The notes: generated from the sequence alone by a model not told the origin. Positions 35,023 through 44,224 are shown, counted from the stretch's first letter. The stretch: DNA of 64,000 nucleotides from Romboutsia weinsteinii (GCF_002250835.2 NZ_NOJY02000001.1:124001-188000); one strand, 5' to 3'. Translations and numbers: made by a program.

Positions 35023-35976
35023 TTATAATAAATAAATTTCTTGGATTGCCATATATTTTGTATTTATAGTCACATAGATACTGCTAAAAGGATTATCTTT
35101 TTCTTTAGGTAGATTTAGATTGTATCTAAATTTATAATTTATAATATTTTCTATATCTGAAGAGATAACAGTATAATTTTCATCAAAACTTAAGTAATTA
35201 AATAAACTATTGAGTTTTTCTTTTAAGTAATTATGAGAAAAAACTATGGATTCTTGTTTTGACATATTTAAATTTATTTCTTTTGATTCATTTATAGATT
35301 GAGAAATATAAAATACAGTAGCATCTTTTGCGAATAATTTGACATTAAAGTATCTATTATTTGATATAAAAAAATATTGATAAAATTTGCTTTCTGAATT
35401 ATTTTCAAAAAATACTTTATAGTATTCATCACATATGTTTTTTTCTAATAAATTATTATTAAAGAAAAACTTTATGGCGTCAATAGATACTGACCTTAAA
35501 TATTTAGTGGATATTTCTAGTTGGTCTTTATCTTTTAATTTACTGTAGATAGGATTGAAAAGCTTAAACTGTGATTTATCAGAGGTGGTATTTATAGGAT
35601 GAACACAGTGAATAGATGATATAAAGCTTAGATAACTATTAATTAGACCTATTAAAATCTGATAGTAAAAAGTATTTTTAACATATTTTTTTAAAGTTTC
35701 TAGTTCGCTAAGTACCTTTAAATTAAATTCAAGCAAAATATTAAGATCACATTCAGAGTATTTACTTATTTTTAGAGAGGTTATATCGTCTATAGGTAAC
35801 ACATCTTTAGATAAATATTCATATAAATAACACATGATTTTAATATTTCTTAGATTTTCCTCCTTTATATCTGAAAGGCAGTTTAGATAATTGTATGAGT
35901 TAGTATTTATTAGGGTGTTAATCATAAAATCTATGCAGGTACATTTTTGTATTATGCTTATAAAATCATTTTTCAT
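35023..35976 (-). CDS. Hypothetical protein
   Basis: This 317-residue protein is not recognised. It is very rich in Asn, Ile, Lys, Phe and Tyr, has no signal peptide and no clear membrane helix, and looks mainly helical in its first 200 residues and more beta-rich near the end. Cysteines occur near the start (KCTCIDFM) but form no known metal motif. ATG at 35974-35976 (complement) is chosen because AAAGGA lies 8 bases upstream; the frame is open three codons further. It stands alone on the minus strand between hpf and the yqfC sporulation operon. It may be lineage-specific. Confidence 0.65.
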   Translation of the reverse strand: MKNDFISIIQKCTCIDFMINTLINTNSYNYLNCLSDIKEENLRNIKIMCYLYEYLSKDVLPIDDITSLKISKYSECDLNILLEFNLKVLSELETLKKYVKNTFYYQILIGLINSYLSFISSIHCVHPINTTSDKSQFKLFNPIYSKLKDKDQLEISTKYLRSVSIDAIKFFFNNNLLEKNICDEYYKVFFENNSESKFYQYFFISNNRYFNVKLFAKDATVFYISQSINESKEINLNMSKQESIVFSHNYLKEKLNSLFNYLSFDENYTVISSDIENIINYKFRYNLNLPKEKDNPFSSIYVTINTKYMAIQEIYLL

Positions 35977-36206
35977 AAACATCATCCTTTCAATTTAGAT
36001 TTAAAATATTATATTATTTACTTTATTCAAAAAATCAAAATAAGTTTACAAGGATATTTATTTAAAAATTAATATTTGTAATTAGTAGCTATTAAATATG
36101 GTTTTATTTATTTATTTCTAAAATATACTTTAAATATATAGATAATAATTAAAAAAGTAATTTAACAATATTATAAACATAAAATATATTAAGGAGGTAT
36201 AGGCAT

Positions 36207-36443
36207 ATGGTAGATATATCAACAGATTTGCAGGTAAATCAACCTACGGTAACTATTATAGGTAATACATTTGTAAGCATAGAGAATTATTTATCGATAA
36301 TAGTATACGATACAGTTTTAATAAAAATTAAGACTAAAATTAGAACGGTTAAAATAACTGGGGATAAGCTATCACTAAAATATATTACTGATGGAGAAAT
36401 AGGCATAAAAGGTATTATATATAGTGTGGAATATATAGATTAG
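36207..36443 (+). CDS. yqfC: Sporulation protein YqfC
   Basis: YqfC is a small protein of 78 residues found in spore formers next to yqfD. Here it shows the YabP/YqfC fold pattern: an N-terminal strand set (PTVTIIGNTFVSIENYLSIIVYD), repeated short beta strands and the end IKGIIYSVEYID. In Bacillus subtilis this gene belongs to the mother-cell sigma-E regulon. AAGGAGGTATAGG precedes ATG 36207. yqfD starts 13 bases downstream, so the two are co-transcribed. Confidence 0.92.
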   Translation: MVDISTDLQVNQPTVTIIGNTFVSIENYLSIIVYDTVLIKIKTKIRTVKITGDKLSLKYITDGEIGIKGIIYSVEYID

Positions 36444-36456
36444 GGGGAGATACAAG

Positions 36457-37740
36457 TTGATAAGTTATATTAGGGGATACTATGTGATAACTGTAGAAGG
36501 AATAGGGACTGAACAATTTTTAAATCATCTTATTAGAAATAAGGTAAATGTATATAATGTGAATAGAACAAGTAATACTAAAATTGAGTTTTGTGTTGAA
36601 CGAGAAGACATGAAGCGATTTAAACAAGTTTATAGGGGTAGTAAATATGAAATAAAGGTAAAGCAAAAGACAGGAATTCCATTTGTACTAAAGAGAATAT
36701 ATAAGCATAAGGGGATGTGGATTTTTGCATTGGTATCCTTAGTTTTATTAATGCTAACATCTCAATTTGTAACAGATATATATATCCAGTCTCCAGAGGG
36801 TATTAAGCAGGAAGAATTAAGAAAAGAGCTTTACAATGCGGGATTAAAACCTGGAATGTATAAAAAAAGTATAGATAGAAAAGAGATTAGGGATTACCTG
36901 ATGTCTAAATTTGATGATATAGCCTATGTTTCGCTTAACGTAAAGGGAACAAATATATTTGTTACAGTAACAAAAAAAGCAGAGACCTTAAAATCTAATG
37001 AAGACTCTAATTATTGTAATATAATTGCAGAGAAAAATGGTATAATAGAAAAAGTAATACCAAGAAGTGGTAACCAAGTAGTAAACCCTGGAGATATTGT
37101 ACAAAAGGGTGATGTTTTATTAAATGGAGCTGATACGAAATCTATACCTGAAGTATGGGCTAATACATTTTATGAGGTCAAAAAAAGTGCAAGCTATATA
37201 GAGAATGAAAAAGAAAAGACAGGCAATAGCAAAAAAGTATTCACATTTAAGTTTTATGATAATAAATACATGCTTAGGAGAAAAATAAATTATAGTGACT
37301 ATACTGTAGAAAATAAAGAGTACAAATTAACGTTAGGTAATTATACATTTCCTTTATCAATAAACGTAAGTACTTTTCATGAAACTAAAAAAGTCGAAGT
37401 GAAAAAAGATAAAGAAGAACTTAAAAAAGAATTATCTAAACAAGCATTAAAAGAATTAGAATATATACTACCTGTTTCAGCTAAAATAATAGATATAAAA
37501 CATGGGCACAAAGTTAATAAAAATATGTTAGAATATGTAGTAACAGTAGAAACCAGTGAAAATATAGCAGAAGTTTATAAACTTAGTAAATCAGAGGCAG
37601 AACAAATAATTAAAAATCAAAGTAAAGCACAAGATGGTGAAGAAGTTCCTTCTAATCCAGAAAAAAGACCAATAAATGATATAAGAAATGAATTTGAGGA
37701 TAATAGTAATAATAATAATGAAAGTAATGAGAGTAATTAA
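36457..37740 (+). CDS. yqfD: Sporulation protein YqfD
   Basis: YqfD (SpoIV-type stage IV sporulation protein) is a 427-residue membrane protein of the mother cell. An N-terminal cytoplasmic part is followed by a transmembrane helix near residues 88-108 (MWIFALVSLVLLMLTSQFV), a large external domain with a GLKPGMYKKS segment and AEKNGIIEKVIPRSGNQVV, and an acidic Asn-rich tail. TTG 36457 is the start with AGGGGGAG upstream. The pairing with yqfC and the downstream phoH-ybeY genes matches the conserved Firmicutes order. Its precise role in spore formation remains unclear. Confidence 0.92.
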   Translation: MISYIRGYYVITVEGIGTEQFLNHLIRNKVNVYNVNRTSNTKIEFCVEREDMKRFKQVYRGSKYEIKVKQKTGIPFVLKRIYKHKGMWIFALVSLVLLMLTSQFVTDIYIQSPEGIKQEELRKELYNAGLKPGMYKKSIDRKEIRDYLMSKFDDIAYVSLNVKGTNIFVTVTKKAETLKSNEDSNYCNIIAEKNGIIEKVIPRSGNQVVNPGDIVQKGDVLLNGADTKSIPEVWANTFYEVKKSASYIENEKEKTGNSKKVFTFKFYDNKYMLRRKINYSDYTVENKEYKLTLGNYTFPLSINVSTFHETKKVEVKKDKEELKKELSKQALKELEYILPVSAKIIDIKHGHKVNKNMLEYVVTVETSENIAEVYKLSKSEAEQIIKNQSKAQDGEEVPSNPEKRPINDIRNEFEDNSNNNNESNESN

Positions 37741-37777
37741 TATTAATACATAATAAGTTTAGAGGAGGCAAATTCAA

Positions 37778-38773
37778 TTGATAGTACAAAAGAAATTTAT
37801 AGTGTCTGAGAAAACTTTTGAAAGAGAATTGTTTGGTAATATTGATGAAAATATAAAACTTATAGAATCAACTTTGAAGATAGATGTTATTTTAAGGGAA
37901 GGTAATATAGTTTTAATGGGAGAGGAAAAGAATGTTGACTCGGCATTAAAACTTATGAATGAATTACATAATACAGTGTCTAATGGGAAAAAATTAGACA
38001 AACAGAGTATATCTTACTCTTTATCTTTGCTATTTGAAGGAAATGAAGATAAAATCAAAGAACTAGAAGATACTATTCTTGTTAATCAAAAAGGTAAATC
38101 TATTCAGCCTAAAACACTTGGGCAAAAAAAATACATAGAGTTAATAAATAGAAATGAAATTACATTTGGCATAGGTCCGGCGGGTACAGGTAAGACATAT
38201 CTTGCAGTTGCCATGGCAGTAAAAGCATTGAAAAGAGATGAAGTTAGCAAGATTATTCTTACAAGACCTGCTGTAGAGGCAGGTGAAAATTTAGGATTTC
38301 TACCTGGGGATATGAAGGATAAGGTAGACCCATATCTAATACCTTTATACGATGCATTGTTTGAGATGCTAGGAGCAGATAGATTTAATAAATATTTAGA
38401 AAGAGGAACAATAGAAGTTGCTCCGCTAGCTTTTATGAGGGGGAGAACACTTAGTAATGCTTTTATAATACTGGATGAGGCTCAAAATACGACACCTCAA
38501 CAGATGAAGATGTTTTTAACTAGATTAGGATTTGGTTCTAAAGCTATAGTAACAGGAGATTTAACTCAAACTGATTTGCCAGAAAAGAAAAAAAGTGGTC
38601 TTATTCATGCTACAGATGTACTACAAGATGTTGAAGGTATAGGTATAATTACCTTAACTCAAAGGGACGTTGTAAGACATGAGTTAGTGCAAAGAATTAT
38701 CAGAGCTTATGAGAATTATGATGAAATAGCGGAGAATAATAAAATAAGGAACTTTGAAAAAATAAAAAAGTAA
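37778..38773 (+). CDS. phoH: PhoH-like ATPase
   Basis: This 331-residue PhoH-family ATPase has an N-terminal KH-like segment, Walker A at 133-140 (GPAGTGKT), Walker B (FIILDEAQN) and the motif KMFLTRLGFGSKAIVTGDLTQTDLP. PhoH proteins are thought to act in RNA metabolism and stand next to ybeY in most bacteria. The start is TTG 37778 with AGAGGAGG upstream. ybeY begins 38 bases downstream. In many Firmicutes a yqfF/pgpH gene lies between the two; it is absent here. Confidence 0.94.
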   Translation: MIVQKKFIVSEKTFERELFGNIDENIKLIESTLKIDVILREGNIVLMGEEKNVDSALKLMNELHNTVSNGKKLDKQSISYSLSLLFEGNEDKIKELEDTILVNQKGKSIQPKTLGQKKYIELINRNEITFGIGPAGTGKTYLAVAMAVKALKRDEVSKIILTRPAVEAGENLGFLPGDMKDKVDPYLIPLYDALFEMLGADRFNKYLERGTIEVAPLAFMRGRTLSNAFIILDEAQNTTPQQMKMFLTRLGFGSKAIVTGDLTQTDLPEKKKSGLIHATDVLQDVEGIGIITLTQRDVVRHELVQRIIRAYENYDEIAENNKIRNFEKIKK

Positions 38774-38811
38774 CACAAGATAAATATAACTAATGAAAAG
38801 TAGGTGCAACA

Positions 38812-39270
38812 ATGGAATTAATATTTGATGACAGACAGAATAAAATAGAAACTAGCGATGCCTTAATAGAGAAAATAAAGGATATAATACTAGAGTGTTT
38901 AGACTATGAAGGATATGATGATGATTATGAAATAAGTTTATCTTTTGTAGATAATAAAGAAATACATGAACTTAATAGAGATTATAGAGGTGTAGACAGA
39001 GCCACAGATGTTTTATCTTTTCCACTTTTAAGTGATGAATTTGATATAGAACTGGAAGAGGAGTCTTTAGGGGATATAGTTATATCTCTTGAAAGAGCTT
39101 TAGAACAAAGTATTGAGTATAATCATAGTTTTGAGAGAGAAGTATGTTTCTTAGTATGTCATAGTATGTTCCATCTTTTAGGATATGACCATGATACTGA
39201 TGAGAATACAAAAGAAATGAGAGAAAAAGAAGAGTATATACTTAATAAGCTAAACATAACAAGGGAGTAA
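38812..39270 (+). CDS. ybeY: Endoribonuclease YbeY
   Basis: YbeY is a zinc-dependent endoribonuclease needed for 16S rRNA maturation and ribosome quality control. The 152-residue protein has NRDYRGVDRATDVLSFPL and the metal site HSMFHLLGYDHD (HxxxHxxxxxH) near its C-terminus. ATG 38812 follows AGTAGGTG. It sits in the order phoH-ybeY-dgkA-era, five bases before dgkA, consistent with one operon. Confidence 0.95.
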   Translation: MELIFDDRQNKIETSDALIEKIKDIILECLDYEGYDDDYEISLSFVDNKEIHELNRDYRGVDRATDVLSFPLLSDEFDIELEEESLGDIVISLERALEQSIEYNHSFEREVCFLVCHSMFHLLGYDHDTDENTKEMREKEEYILNKLNITRE

Positions 39271-39275
39271 GTTTT

Positions 39276-40007
39276 ATGAAACCAGGAAAAACTCGCCAAG
39301 GAATAACTAAAGCGTTTAATGCAGCAATAGAGGGGATATTATATACATTTAAATTTGAAAGAAATATGAAGATACACTATGTAATGGCAGCAGTGATACT
39401 AATAGCAAGCCTGTTTTCTGGTTTTGACAAAATAGAAATGCTGTTATTGATATTTTCTATAAGTTTAGTGATCATATCTGAGATGTTTAATACTGCTATA
39501 GAAAAAACAATAGATATGATTACGGATGAGTATCATGTCTTAGCCAAAATAGCAAAAGATGTAGCTGCTGGTGGAGTTTTGATAGCTGCACTAAATGCTG
39601 TAGTAGTAGGTTATATTTTATTTTATGATAAATTAACGAATGTATCAAACTCGCTATTTAACATGATAAGAAGTTCACAGTTACATGTTACATTAATTTG
39701 TATAGCTTTAGTTTTGATTGCTGTAGTTGTTGTAAAAGCATTAACATCAACTGGAACACCACTTAAAGGCGGAATGCCAAGTGGTCATGCAGCTTTAGCA
39801 TTTGCATTTGCAACAATAATAACATTTCTTATTAATAACACAGTCGTATCAACACTTGCTTATCTTATGGCATTGTTAGTAGCGCAAAGTAGAATAGAAG
39901 GAAAAATACATACTTTTTGGGAAACTGTAGCTGGCGCTTTATTAGGAGTATTGGTTGCAATATCAGTACTACAAATTGGCCAATTCTTCCCAATGAGGAT
40001 ACATTAA
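39276..40007 (+). CDS. dgkA: Diacylglycerol/undecaprenol kinase fused to PAP2 phosphatase domain
   Basis: This 243-residue membrane protein joins two enzymes. Residues 1-120 are a DgkA-type lipid kinase with the signature EMFNTAIEKTIDM and the conserved FNAAIEGILYTFKFERNMKIH start; in Gram-positives this phosphorylates undecaprenol. Residues about 135-243 are a PAP2-type phosphatase half with KGGMPSGHAALAFAFA and SRIEGKIHTFWETVAGALLG, which resembles undecaprenyl-pyrophosphate phosphatases. Together they could cycle phosphate on the carrier lipid. AAGGGAG precedes ATG 39276. The canonical gene at this locus ends after the kinase part, so the fusion is notable, though known in some clostridia. 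Confidence 0.88.
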   Translation: MKPGKTRQGITKAFNAAIEGILYTFKFERNMKIHYVMAAVILIASLFSGFDKIEMLLLIFSISLVIISEMFNTAIEKTIDMITDEYHVLAKIAKDVAAGGVLIAALNAVVVGYILFYDKLTNVSNSLFNMIRSSQLHVTLICIALVLIAVVVVKALTSTGTPLKGGMPSGHAALAFAFATIITFLINNTVVSTLAYLMALLVAQSRIEGKIHTFWETVAGALLGVLVAISVLQIGQFFPMRIH

Positions 40008-40098
40008 AGTGGCGGTCTCTAAATAAATATTTTATAAGAAATAAGCGATTAGTGAAATTTCAATATAAAACATTTATATTTTGAGACGGTCACTTTTG
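40005..40098 (+). terminator. Long-looped inverted repeat after dgkA
   Basis: AAAGTGGCGGTCTC near 40005-40019 pairs with GAGACGGTCACTTTT near 40083-40098 across about 63 bases of AT-rich sequence. The right arm ends in TTTT, so it can act as a terminator, but the long loop is unusual. Confidence 0.5.
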
Positions 40099-40252
40099 TG
40101 TTATAATGAAAGATACTTAATTAAAATGCTGTTAAAAATCATTAAATTGTGATAAAATAAGAATATTTATTATGTATTTACTATAATATAATTTAAAACG
40201 ATCAAAATTAAGATAAATTAAATAATCAACTAGAGACGTTAGGAGAAACAAT

Positions 40253-41143
40253 ATGTTTAAATCAGGATTTGTCAGTATAGTAGGAAGACCAAATGTAGGT
40301 AAATCTACTCTTATGAACAATGTTGTAGGAGAAAAAATTGCAATAATGAGTGATAAACCTCAAACAACAAGAAATACAATACAAGCAGTATATACGGATG
40401 AAGGGTGCCAAGTAGTATTCTTAGATACGCCGGGTATACACAAACCGAAAAATAAGTTAGGTGAATTCATGGTTAAATCAGCTACAGATGCATTTAGAAA
40501 TGTAGATGTAGTACTATTTGTAGTAGATGATTCTAAAACTATAGGGCCTGGAGATAGAAAAATTATAGAAGATTTAAGAGGAGTTAAAGCACCTATAATT
40601 TTAGTGTTAAATAAGATGGATCAAATAGAAGAATCAGATTTATTTGATATGATGAAGATGTATCATGCAGAAGGAGTATTTAAGGAAATAGTTCCTATAT
40701 CAGCTCTTAAAGGTAGAAATACGAAGGAATTATTAAAGGTAGTACAAAAATATCTAGAAGAAGGTCCAAAGTACTTCCCAGATTATATGATAACAGATCA
40801 ACCAGAGAGAGTATTAGTATCAGAGCTTATAAGAGAAAAAGTTCTTCACTATGTTCACGATGAAATACCTCATGGAGTTGCAGTAGAAATAGAAAAAATG
40901 AAATCAAGAAAAGATAAAGAAATAGTTGATGTATCAGCTGTAATATACTGTGAAAGAGACTCTCACAAAGGTATCATTATTGGAAAGAACGGAAGAAAAC
41001 TTAAAGGAATAGGAAAATCTGCAAGGGAAGATATGGAATTACTTTTAGGATCACAAATAAATCTTCAATTATGGGTTAAAGTAAAGGAAAATTGGAGAAA
41101 TTTACAAAATTACGTAAGTAATTTTGGTTATACTGATAAATAA
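40253..41143 (+). CDS. era: GTPase Era
   Basis: Era is an essential GTPase that binds the 3' end of 16S rRNA in 30S assembly. The 296-residue protein has G1 GRPNVGKST (11-19), switch region TTRNTIQAVYT, G3 DTPG, G4 NKMD, and a C-terminal KH domain with GIIIGKNGRKLKGIGKSAREDMELLL. ATG 40253 has TAGGAGAAAC upstream. A 245-base gap before it includes the long inverted repeat, so it likely has its own promoter. mgtE starts 11 bases after the stop. Confidence 0.97.
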   Translation: MFKSGFVSIVGRPNVGKSTLMNNVVGEKIAIMSDKPQTTRNTIQAVYTDEGCQVVFLDTPGIHKPKNKLGEFMVKSATDAFRNVDVVLFVVDDSKTIGPGDRKIIEDLRGVKAPIILVLNKMDQIEESDLFDMMKMYHAEGVFKEIVPISALKGRNTKELLKVVQKYLEEGPKYFPDYMITDQPERVLVSELIREKVLHYVHDEIPHGVAVEIEKMKSRKDKEIVDVSAVIYCERDSHKGIIIGKNGRKLKGIGKSAREDMELLLGSQINLQLWVKVKENWRNLQNYVSNFGYTDK

Positions 41144-41154
41144 AGGTGGGTAAT

Positions 41155-42534
41155 ATGGATAGGAAAGATGAAGCTTCCAAGGATTTGTTAAGTGAAGTAA
41201 AAGTATTAATTGATAGTAATAAAATATTAGAACTGAGAGAATTATTAGAAGAGTATCATATAATAGATATATTCGATATAATGGAGTATCTTGATGAAAG
41301 TATGAAAATAAAACTATTTGAAATACTTCCAATAGATATGGCAGCATCTATATTAGAAGAAAGTGATGCTGAATTTTTTAGCACTATATTATCTAAAATA
41401 GATATTGACCACAGAAAAAATATTTTAGAGCTAATGTCTCTAGATGATATGGCTGATATTTTAAGTCAACTACAAGAAAAAGAAAGAGAAGAAATAATGG
41501 AACTATTAAGTCAGGAAGATGCAGATGACGTAAAAGAACTATTATTTTATGAAGAAGAATCTACTGGTGGTATAATGACTACAGGGTATATAGAGATAAA
41601 TAAGCATATGACAGCTAGAGAAGCAATAGAGCATATGAGAGCCAATGCAGAAGAAGCTGAGACTATTTACTATATATATGTAGTTGATAATGAAGAAAGA
41701 TTAGTAGGTGTATTATCTTTAAGAGAACTTATAACATCAAGAGATGCTAGTATTGTAGAAGACTTAATGAGTGAAAATATAATTTCAGTTTATGTAGATG
41801 AAGATAGAGAGGAAGCTGTTAGATTAGTATCGAAATATAATCTTATAGCAATCCCTGTTATAGATAGAGATGAAAAGCTAAAAGGTATAATTACTGTAGA
41901 TGACATAATAGATATAATGGAAGAAGAAGCTACGGAAGATATGTATAAGTTTGCAGGAACTTCAGAACATGAAAGAGAAGTCGTAGAAAAAGTAAATCCA
42001 ACACCTAAGGAACAGATTTTCTCATCAGTAAGAGCAAGAATTCCTTGGCTTATTATGACTCTAATAGGTGGGCTTATATCAACATCAATACTTTCTAACT
42101 TAGATTTTATAATGAATCCAACTTATGCATCATTAGTATTTTTTATACCAGTAGTGATAGGCATGGGAGGCAATATTGGAACACAATCGTCAGCTTTAAC
42201 TGTGATGGCTTTGTCCAATAAAAATTTAGATTTTGATAATGTGATAAGAGAGGGTATAGTAGGACTTATTACTGGAATTTTATGCAGTATAGTAATAGGT
42301 TTAGTGACATCTATATTCATAAAAGATATAAGTATTGTTTTAGTTGTATCTATATCATTATTTATAAATATGATAGTTGGGGCTATGATAGGTGCATTTA
42401 TGCCTGTTTTATTAAAAAAGTTGGACTTAGATCCATCTATTGTTTCAGCTCCATTAATATCTACAGCACTTGATATGACTGGGATAACTATATATTTTAT
42501 AATAACAACCATATTATTGACAAAAATTGCTTAA
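41155..42534 (+). CDS. mgtE: Magnesium transporter MgtE
   Basis: MgtE is a homodimeric Mg2+ channel gated by cytoplasmic magnesium. The 459-residue protein has the helical N domain (about 1-130, ending AQEDADDVKELL-type repeats), two CBS domains (about 135-260, beginning STGGIMTTGYIEI), a plug helix, and five transmembrane helices from about 290 including GGNIGTQSSALTVMAL, the pore region. ATG 41155 has AAAGGTGGG upstream; the frame runs to GTG 41146. No M-box riboswitch can fit in the 11-base gap to era. A terminator follows. Confidence 0.95.
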   Translation: MDRKDEASKDLLSEVKVLIDSNKILELRELLEEYHIIDIFDIMEYLDESMKIKLFEILPIDMAASILEESDAEFFSTILSKIDIDHRKNILELMSLDDMADILSQLQEKEREEIMELLSQEDADDVKELLFYEEESTGGIMTTGYIEINKHMTAREAIEHMRANAEEAETIYYIYVVDNEERLVGVLSLRELITSRDASIVEDLMSENIISVYVDEDREEAVRLVSKYNLIAIPVIDRDEKLKGIITVDDIIDIMEEEATEDMYKFAGTSEHEREVVEKVNPTPKEQIFSSVRARIPWLIMTLIGGLISTSILSNLDFIMNPTYASLVFFIPVVIGMGGNIGTQSSALTVMALSNKNLDFDNVIREGIVGLITGILCSIVIGLVTSIFIKDISIVLVVSISLFINMIVGAMIGAFMPVLLKKLDLDPSIVSAPLISTALDMTGITIYFIITTILLTKIA

Positions 42535-42549
42535 TAACTTAATGTATTA

Positions 42550-42577
42550 TTTACCCTCTTCTTACTAAAAATATAAT
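42550..42577 (+). promoter_or_regulatory. Possible yqzL-recO promoter inside the mgtE terminator
   Basis: TTTACC (42550-42555), 16 bases and TATAAT (42572-42577). The -10 lies in the terminator loop, so transcripts starting near 42584 would lack the left stem arm. Confidence 0.45.
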
Positions 42578-42600
42578 ATAAGCGTAAGAAGGGGGTTTTT
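42554..42600 (+). terminator. Intrinsic terminator after mgtE
   Basis: CCCTCTTCTTAC pairs with GTAAGAAGGGGG across an 18-base loop, followed by five T residues. The right arm also contains the Shine-Dalgarno sequence of yqzL. Confidence 0.85.
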
Positions 42601-42604
42601 AAAA

Positions 42605-42760
42605 ATGAACAATTTATGTTGGGAAGTTTTTAAAAAGACGGGTAGTATAGAAGCCTATCTATATTTACGCGACTGTAAAAACTTAGATACTGAAATAGAA
42701 GATATAAGGGAGATCGATAACGACCATGATAATGCTGAATACCCAGGGGATAGTACTTAG
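42605..42760 (+). CDS. yqzL: YqzL family small protein
   Basis: This 51-residue protein matches the YqzL family by its N-terminus ([23 protein letters not shown]) and by its position just before recO; Bacillus YqzL begins with a similar W-x-VF-x-x-TG-x-I-x-x-YL pattern. Function is unknown. ATG 42605 has GAAGGGGG upstream, lying in the right arm of the mgtE terminator. The C-terminal tail is acidic. Its 3' end overlaps recO by 35 bases in another frame, so translation may be coupled. Confidence 0.8.
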   Translation: MNNLCWEVFKKTGSIEAYLYLRDCKNLDTEIEDIREIDNDHDNAEYPGDST

Positions 42761-43499
42761 AGCTGTAAGGTATGAGGAAAATGACGTAATATTAACTCTG
42801 TTTACAAGGAAACTAGGAAAAGTAGCTGCGTTGGCAAAAGGAGCTAAAAAAAATAAAAGTCCTTTGTTACCTTCATCGCAGCTATTTTCTTATTGTAACT
42901 ACACACTTAAAAAACAGGGTACTATGTACCGAGTAAATCAAGGAGATATAATAAAAAGTTTTTATGATATATCTTATGATTTAGATGCATTTTCATACGC
43001 TACATACATTACAAAACTAGTAGAGAACTCTACGGTGGAAAATCAAACTAACAACAGGTTATTTATTCTCCTTGCTCAAACGCTACATCTATATACTCAA
43101 AATGATGTTGACAAAAAATATATAACTCATGCTTTTGAATTGAAGTTTTTAGATTATATAGGATTTAAACCTGTAGTAGATAGATGTGCTAATTGTCAAA
43201 GTAAAAGTTTGGAAAAATATGTATTTAATATATATGAAGGTGGTATAATATGTAATAAGTGCAGTGATATGTTTGAAAATAATCTTAAGATTGATTTAAC
43301 AACTGTAAAGCTTATGGAATATATATTAAGTAATGACATAATAAAGTGCAGTAAAGCTAAAGTATCTAAGTATATAGTTTATGAGCTACAAAACATACTT
43401 AGAGGTTATTTACAGGTCTACATTGAAAATGTAAATCTAAAATCATTACACTTTTTACAAAGTATCCAAAATGATAAGGGAGTTGATAAGGGTGAGTAA
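42726..43499 (+). CDS. recO: DNA repair protein RecO
   Basis: RecO loads RecA on SSB-coated single-stranded DNA in the RecFOR pathway. The 257-residue protein has the N-terminal OB fold ([37 protein letters not shown]) and a C-terminal zinc site with CANCQS and CNKC about 30 residues apart. ATG 42726 is used; AAGGGAG lies 14 bases upstream and a second ATG is at 42732. The gene starts inside yqzL and ends 8 bases into the next gene, so the three are tightly packed. Identification by motif and synteny with era and glyQS is secure. Confidence 0.93.
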   Translation: MIMLNTQGIVLRAVRYEENDVILTLFTRKLGKVAALAKGAKKNKSPLLPSSQLFSYCNYTLKKQGTMYRVNQGDIIKSFYDISYDLDAFSYATYITKLVENSTVENQTNNRLFILLAQTLHLYTQNDVDKKYITHAFELKFLDYIGFKPVVDRCANCQSKSLEKYVFNIYEGGIICNKCSDMFENNLKIDLTTVKLMEYILSNDIIKCSKAKVSKYIVYELQNILRGYLQVYIENVNLKSLHFLQSIQNDKGVDKGE

Positions 43500-44094
43500 C
43501 AAAGTAACTATAGAAAAGCTAGATGCAATATTAGAAAGAATTCCTAGTGCAACATATGCAGATGCAAAGCAAGCTCTTATGGAATGTGATGGGGATGTAG
43601 TTGAGGCTATTATTTTAATAGAATCATCTAAAAACTTTAGCAAGACAAGTAAAGCAAAGAAAACAATGGAAGAAGTATTTAATAAAGACAGTGAAGATAT
43701 AAAAGAATTAAAAAATCAGGTTAAAGAGCTTCTTAAAAGGAGTAGTGTAATAAGAGTAATAGTTGAAAGAAATTCAAAAGTTATTGTTAATATACCTCTT
43801 ACATTAGGAGTTGTTGGATTAGCTTTAGGACCATTATATACACTTGTAGGTTTATCAGCAGCAGTAATAGGAAAATGTCGTATCAAAATACAAAATGAAG
43901 ATGATGGTTCCGTTGTTGACTTAGGTGAATTAAATGAAGAAAAAGTAAATATGTTAAAAAACATGTTAACTAATACAGCCAAGGAAGTAAAAGATGTTGT
44001 AGTAGATAAGAAAAAAGATGATAAAGATATAACTGATGAATTAATGAAGGAATTCGATAATCAAGAAAATAAAGATGACAAGGAAGATAAATAG
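43492..44094 (+). CDS. DUF4342 protein with UBA-like N-terminus
   Basis: This 200-residue protein starts with a UBA-like three-helix region (about 1-45: [35 protein letters not shown]), like elongation factor Ts. It continues with a charged linker, then a DUF4342 domain with [49 protein letters not shown], a likely membrane-interacting hydrophobic stretch. The tail is highly acidic and basic. GTG 43492 is taken as start; the frame is open to ATG 43471. The function is unknown. It is common in clostridia and lies between recO and glyQS. Confidence 0.8.
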   Translation: MSNKVTIEKLDAILERIPSATYADAKQALMECDGDVVEAIILIESSKNFSKTSKAKKTMEEVFNKDSEDIKELKNQVKELLKRSSVIRVIVERNSKVIVNIPLTLGVVGLALGPLYTLVGLSAAVIGKCRIKIQNEDDGSVVDLGELNEEKVNMLKNMLTNTAKEVKDVVVDKKKDDKDITDELMKEFDNQENKDDKEDK

Positions 44095-44110
44095 GGTCAA
44101 TCCTAGTATA

Positions 44111-44139
44111 TTGACAAAATTTATACTATTTGTTATTCT
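44111..44139 (+). promoter_or_regulatory. Promoter of glyQS
   Basis: TTGACA (44111-44116), 17-base spacer and TATTCT (44134-44139) give a good sigma-A promoter about 85 bases before glyQ. Confidence 0.65.
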
Positions 44140-44165
44140 AAAAGTTATAAAAGAACTATTAAACG

Positions 44166-44190
44166 GCCTTTCGTGTAGACGAAAGGCTTT
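44166..44190 (+). terminator. Hairpin in the glyQS leader
   Basis: GCCTTTCGT and ACGAAAGGC form a perfect 9-bp stem with GTAG loop and a short T-tract (TTTGTTG). It may end transcripts from upstream or act as an attenuator, since the predicted glyQS promoter lies before it. Confidence 0.6.
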
Positions 44191-44224
44191 GTTGCTATAG
44201 ATTATATATATAGGAGGTATTCTT

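Noticed and set aside
41144-41154. Magnesium riboswitch (M-box) before mgtE
   Set aside because: Only 11 bases separate era and mgtE, far too short.
42282-42473. Plus-strand frame of 63 codons inside mgtE and other antisense or shifted frames
   Set aside because: They are shadows of well-identified genes in other frames, without ribosome binding sites or motifs.
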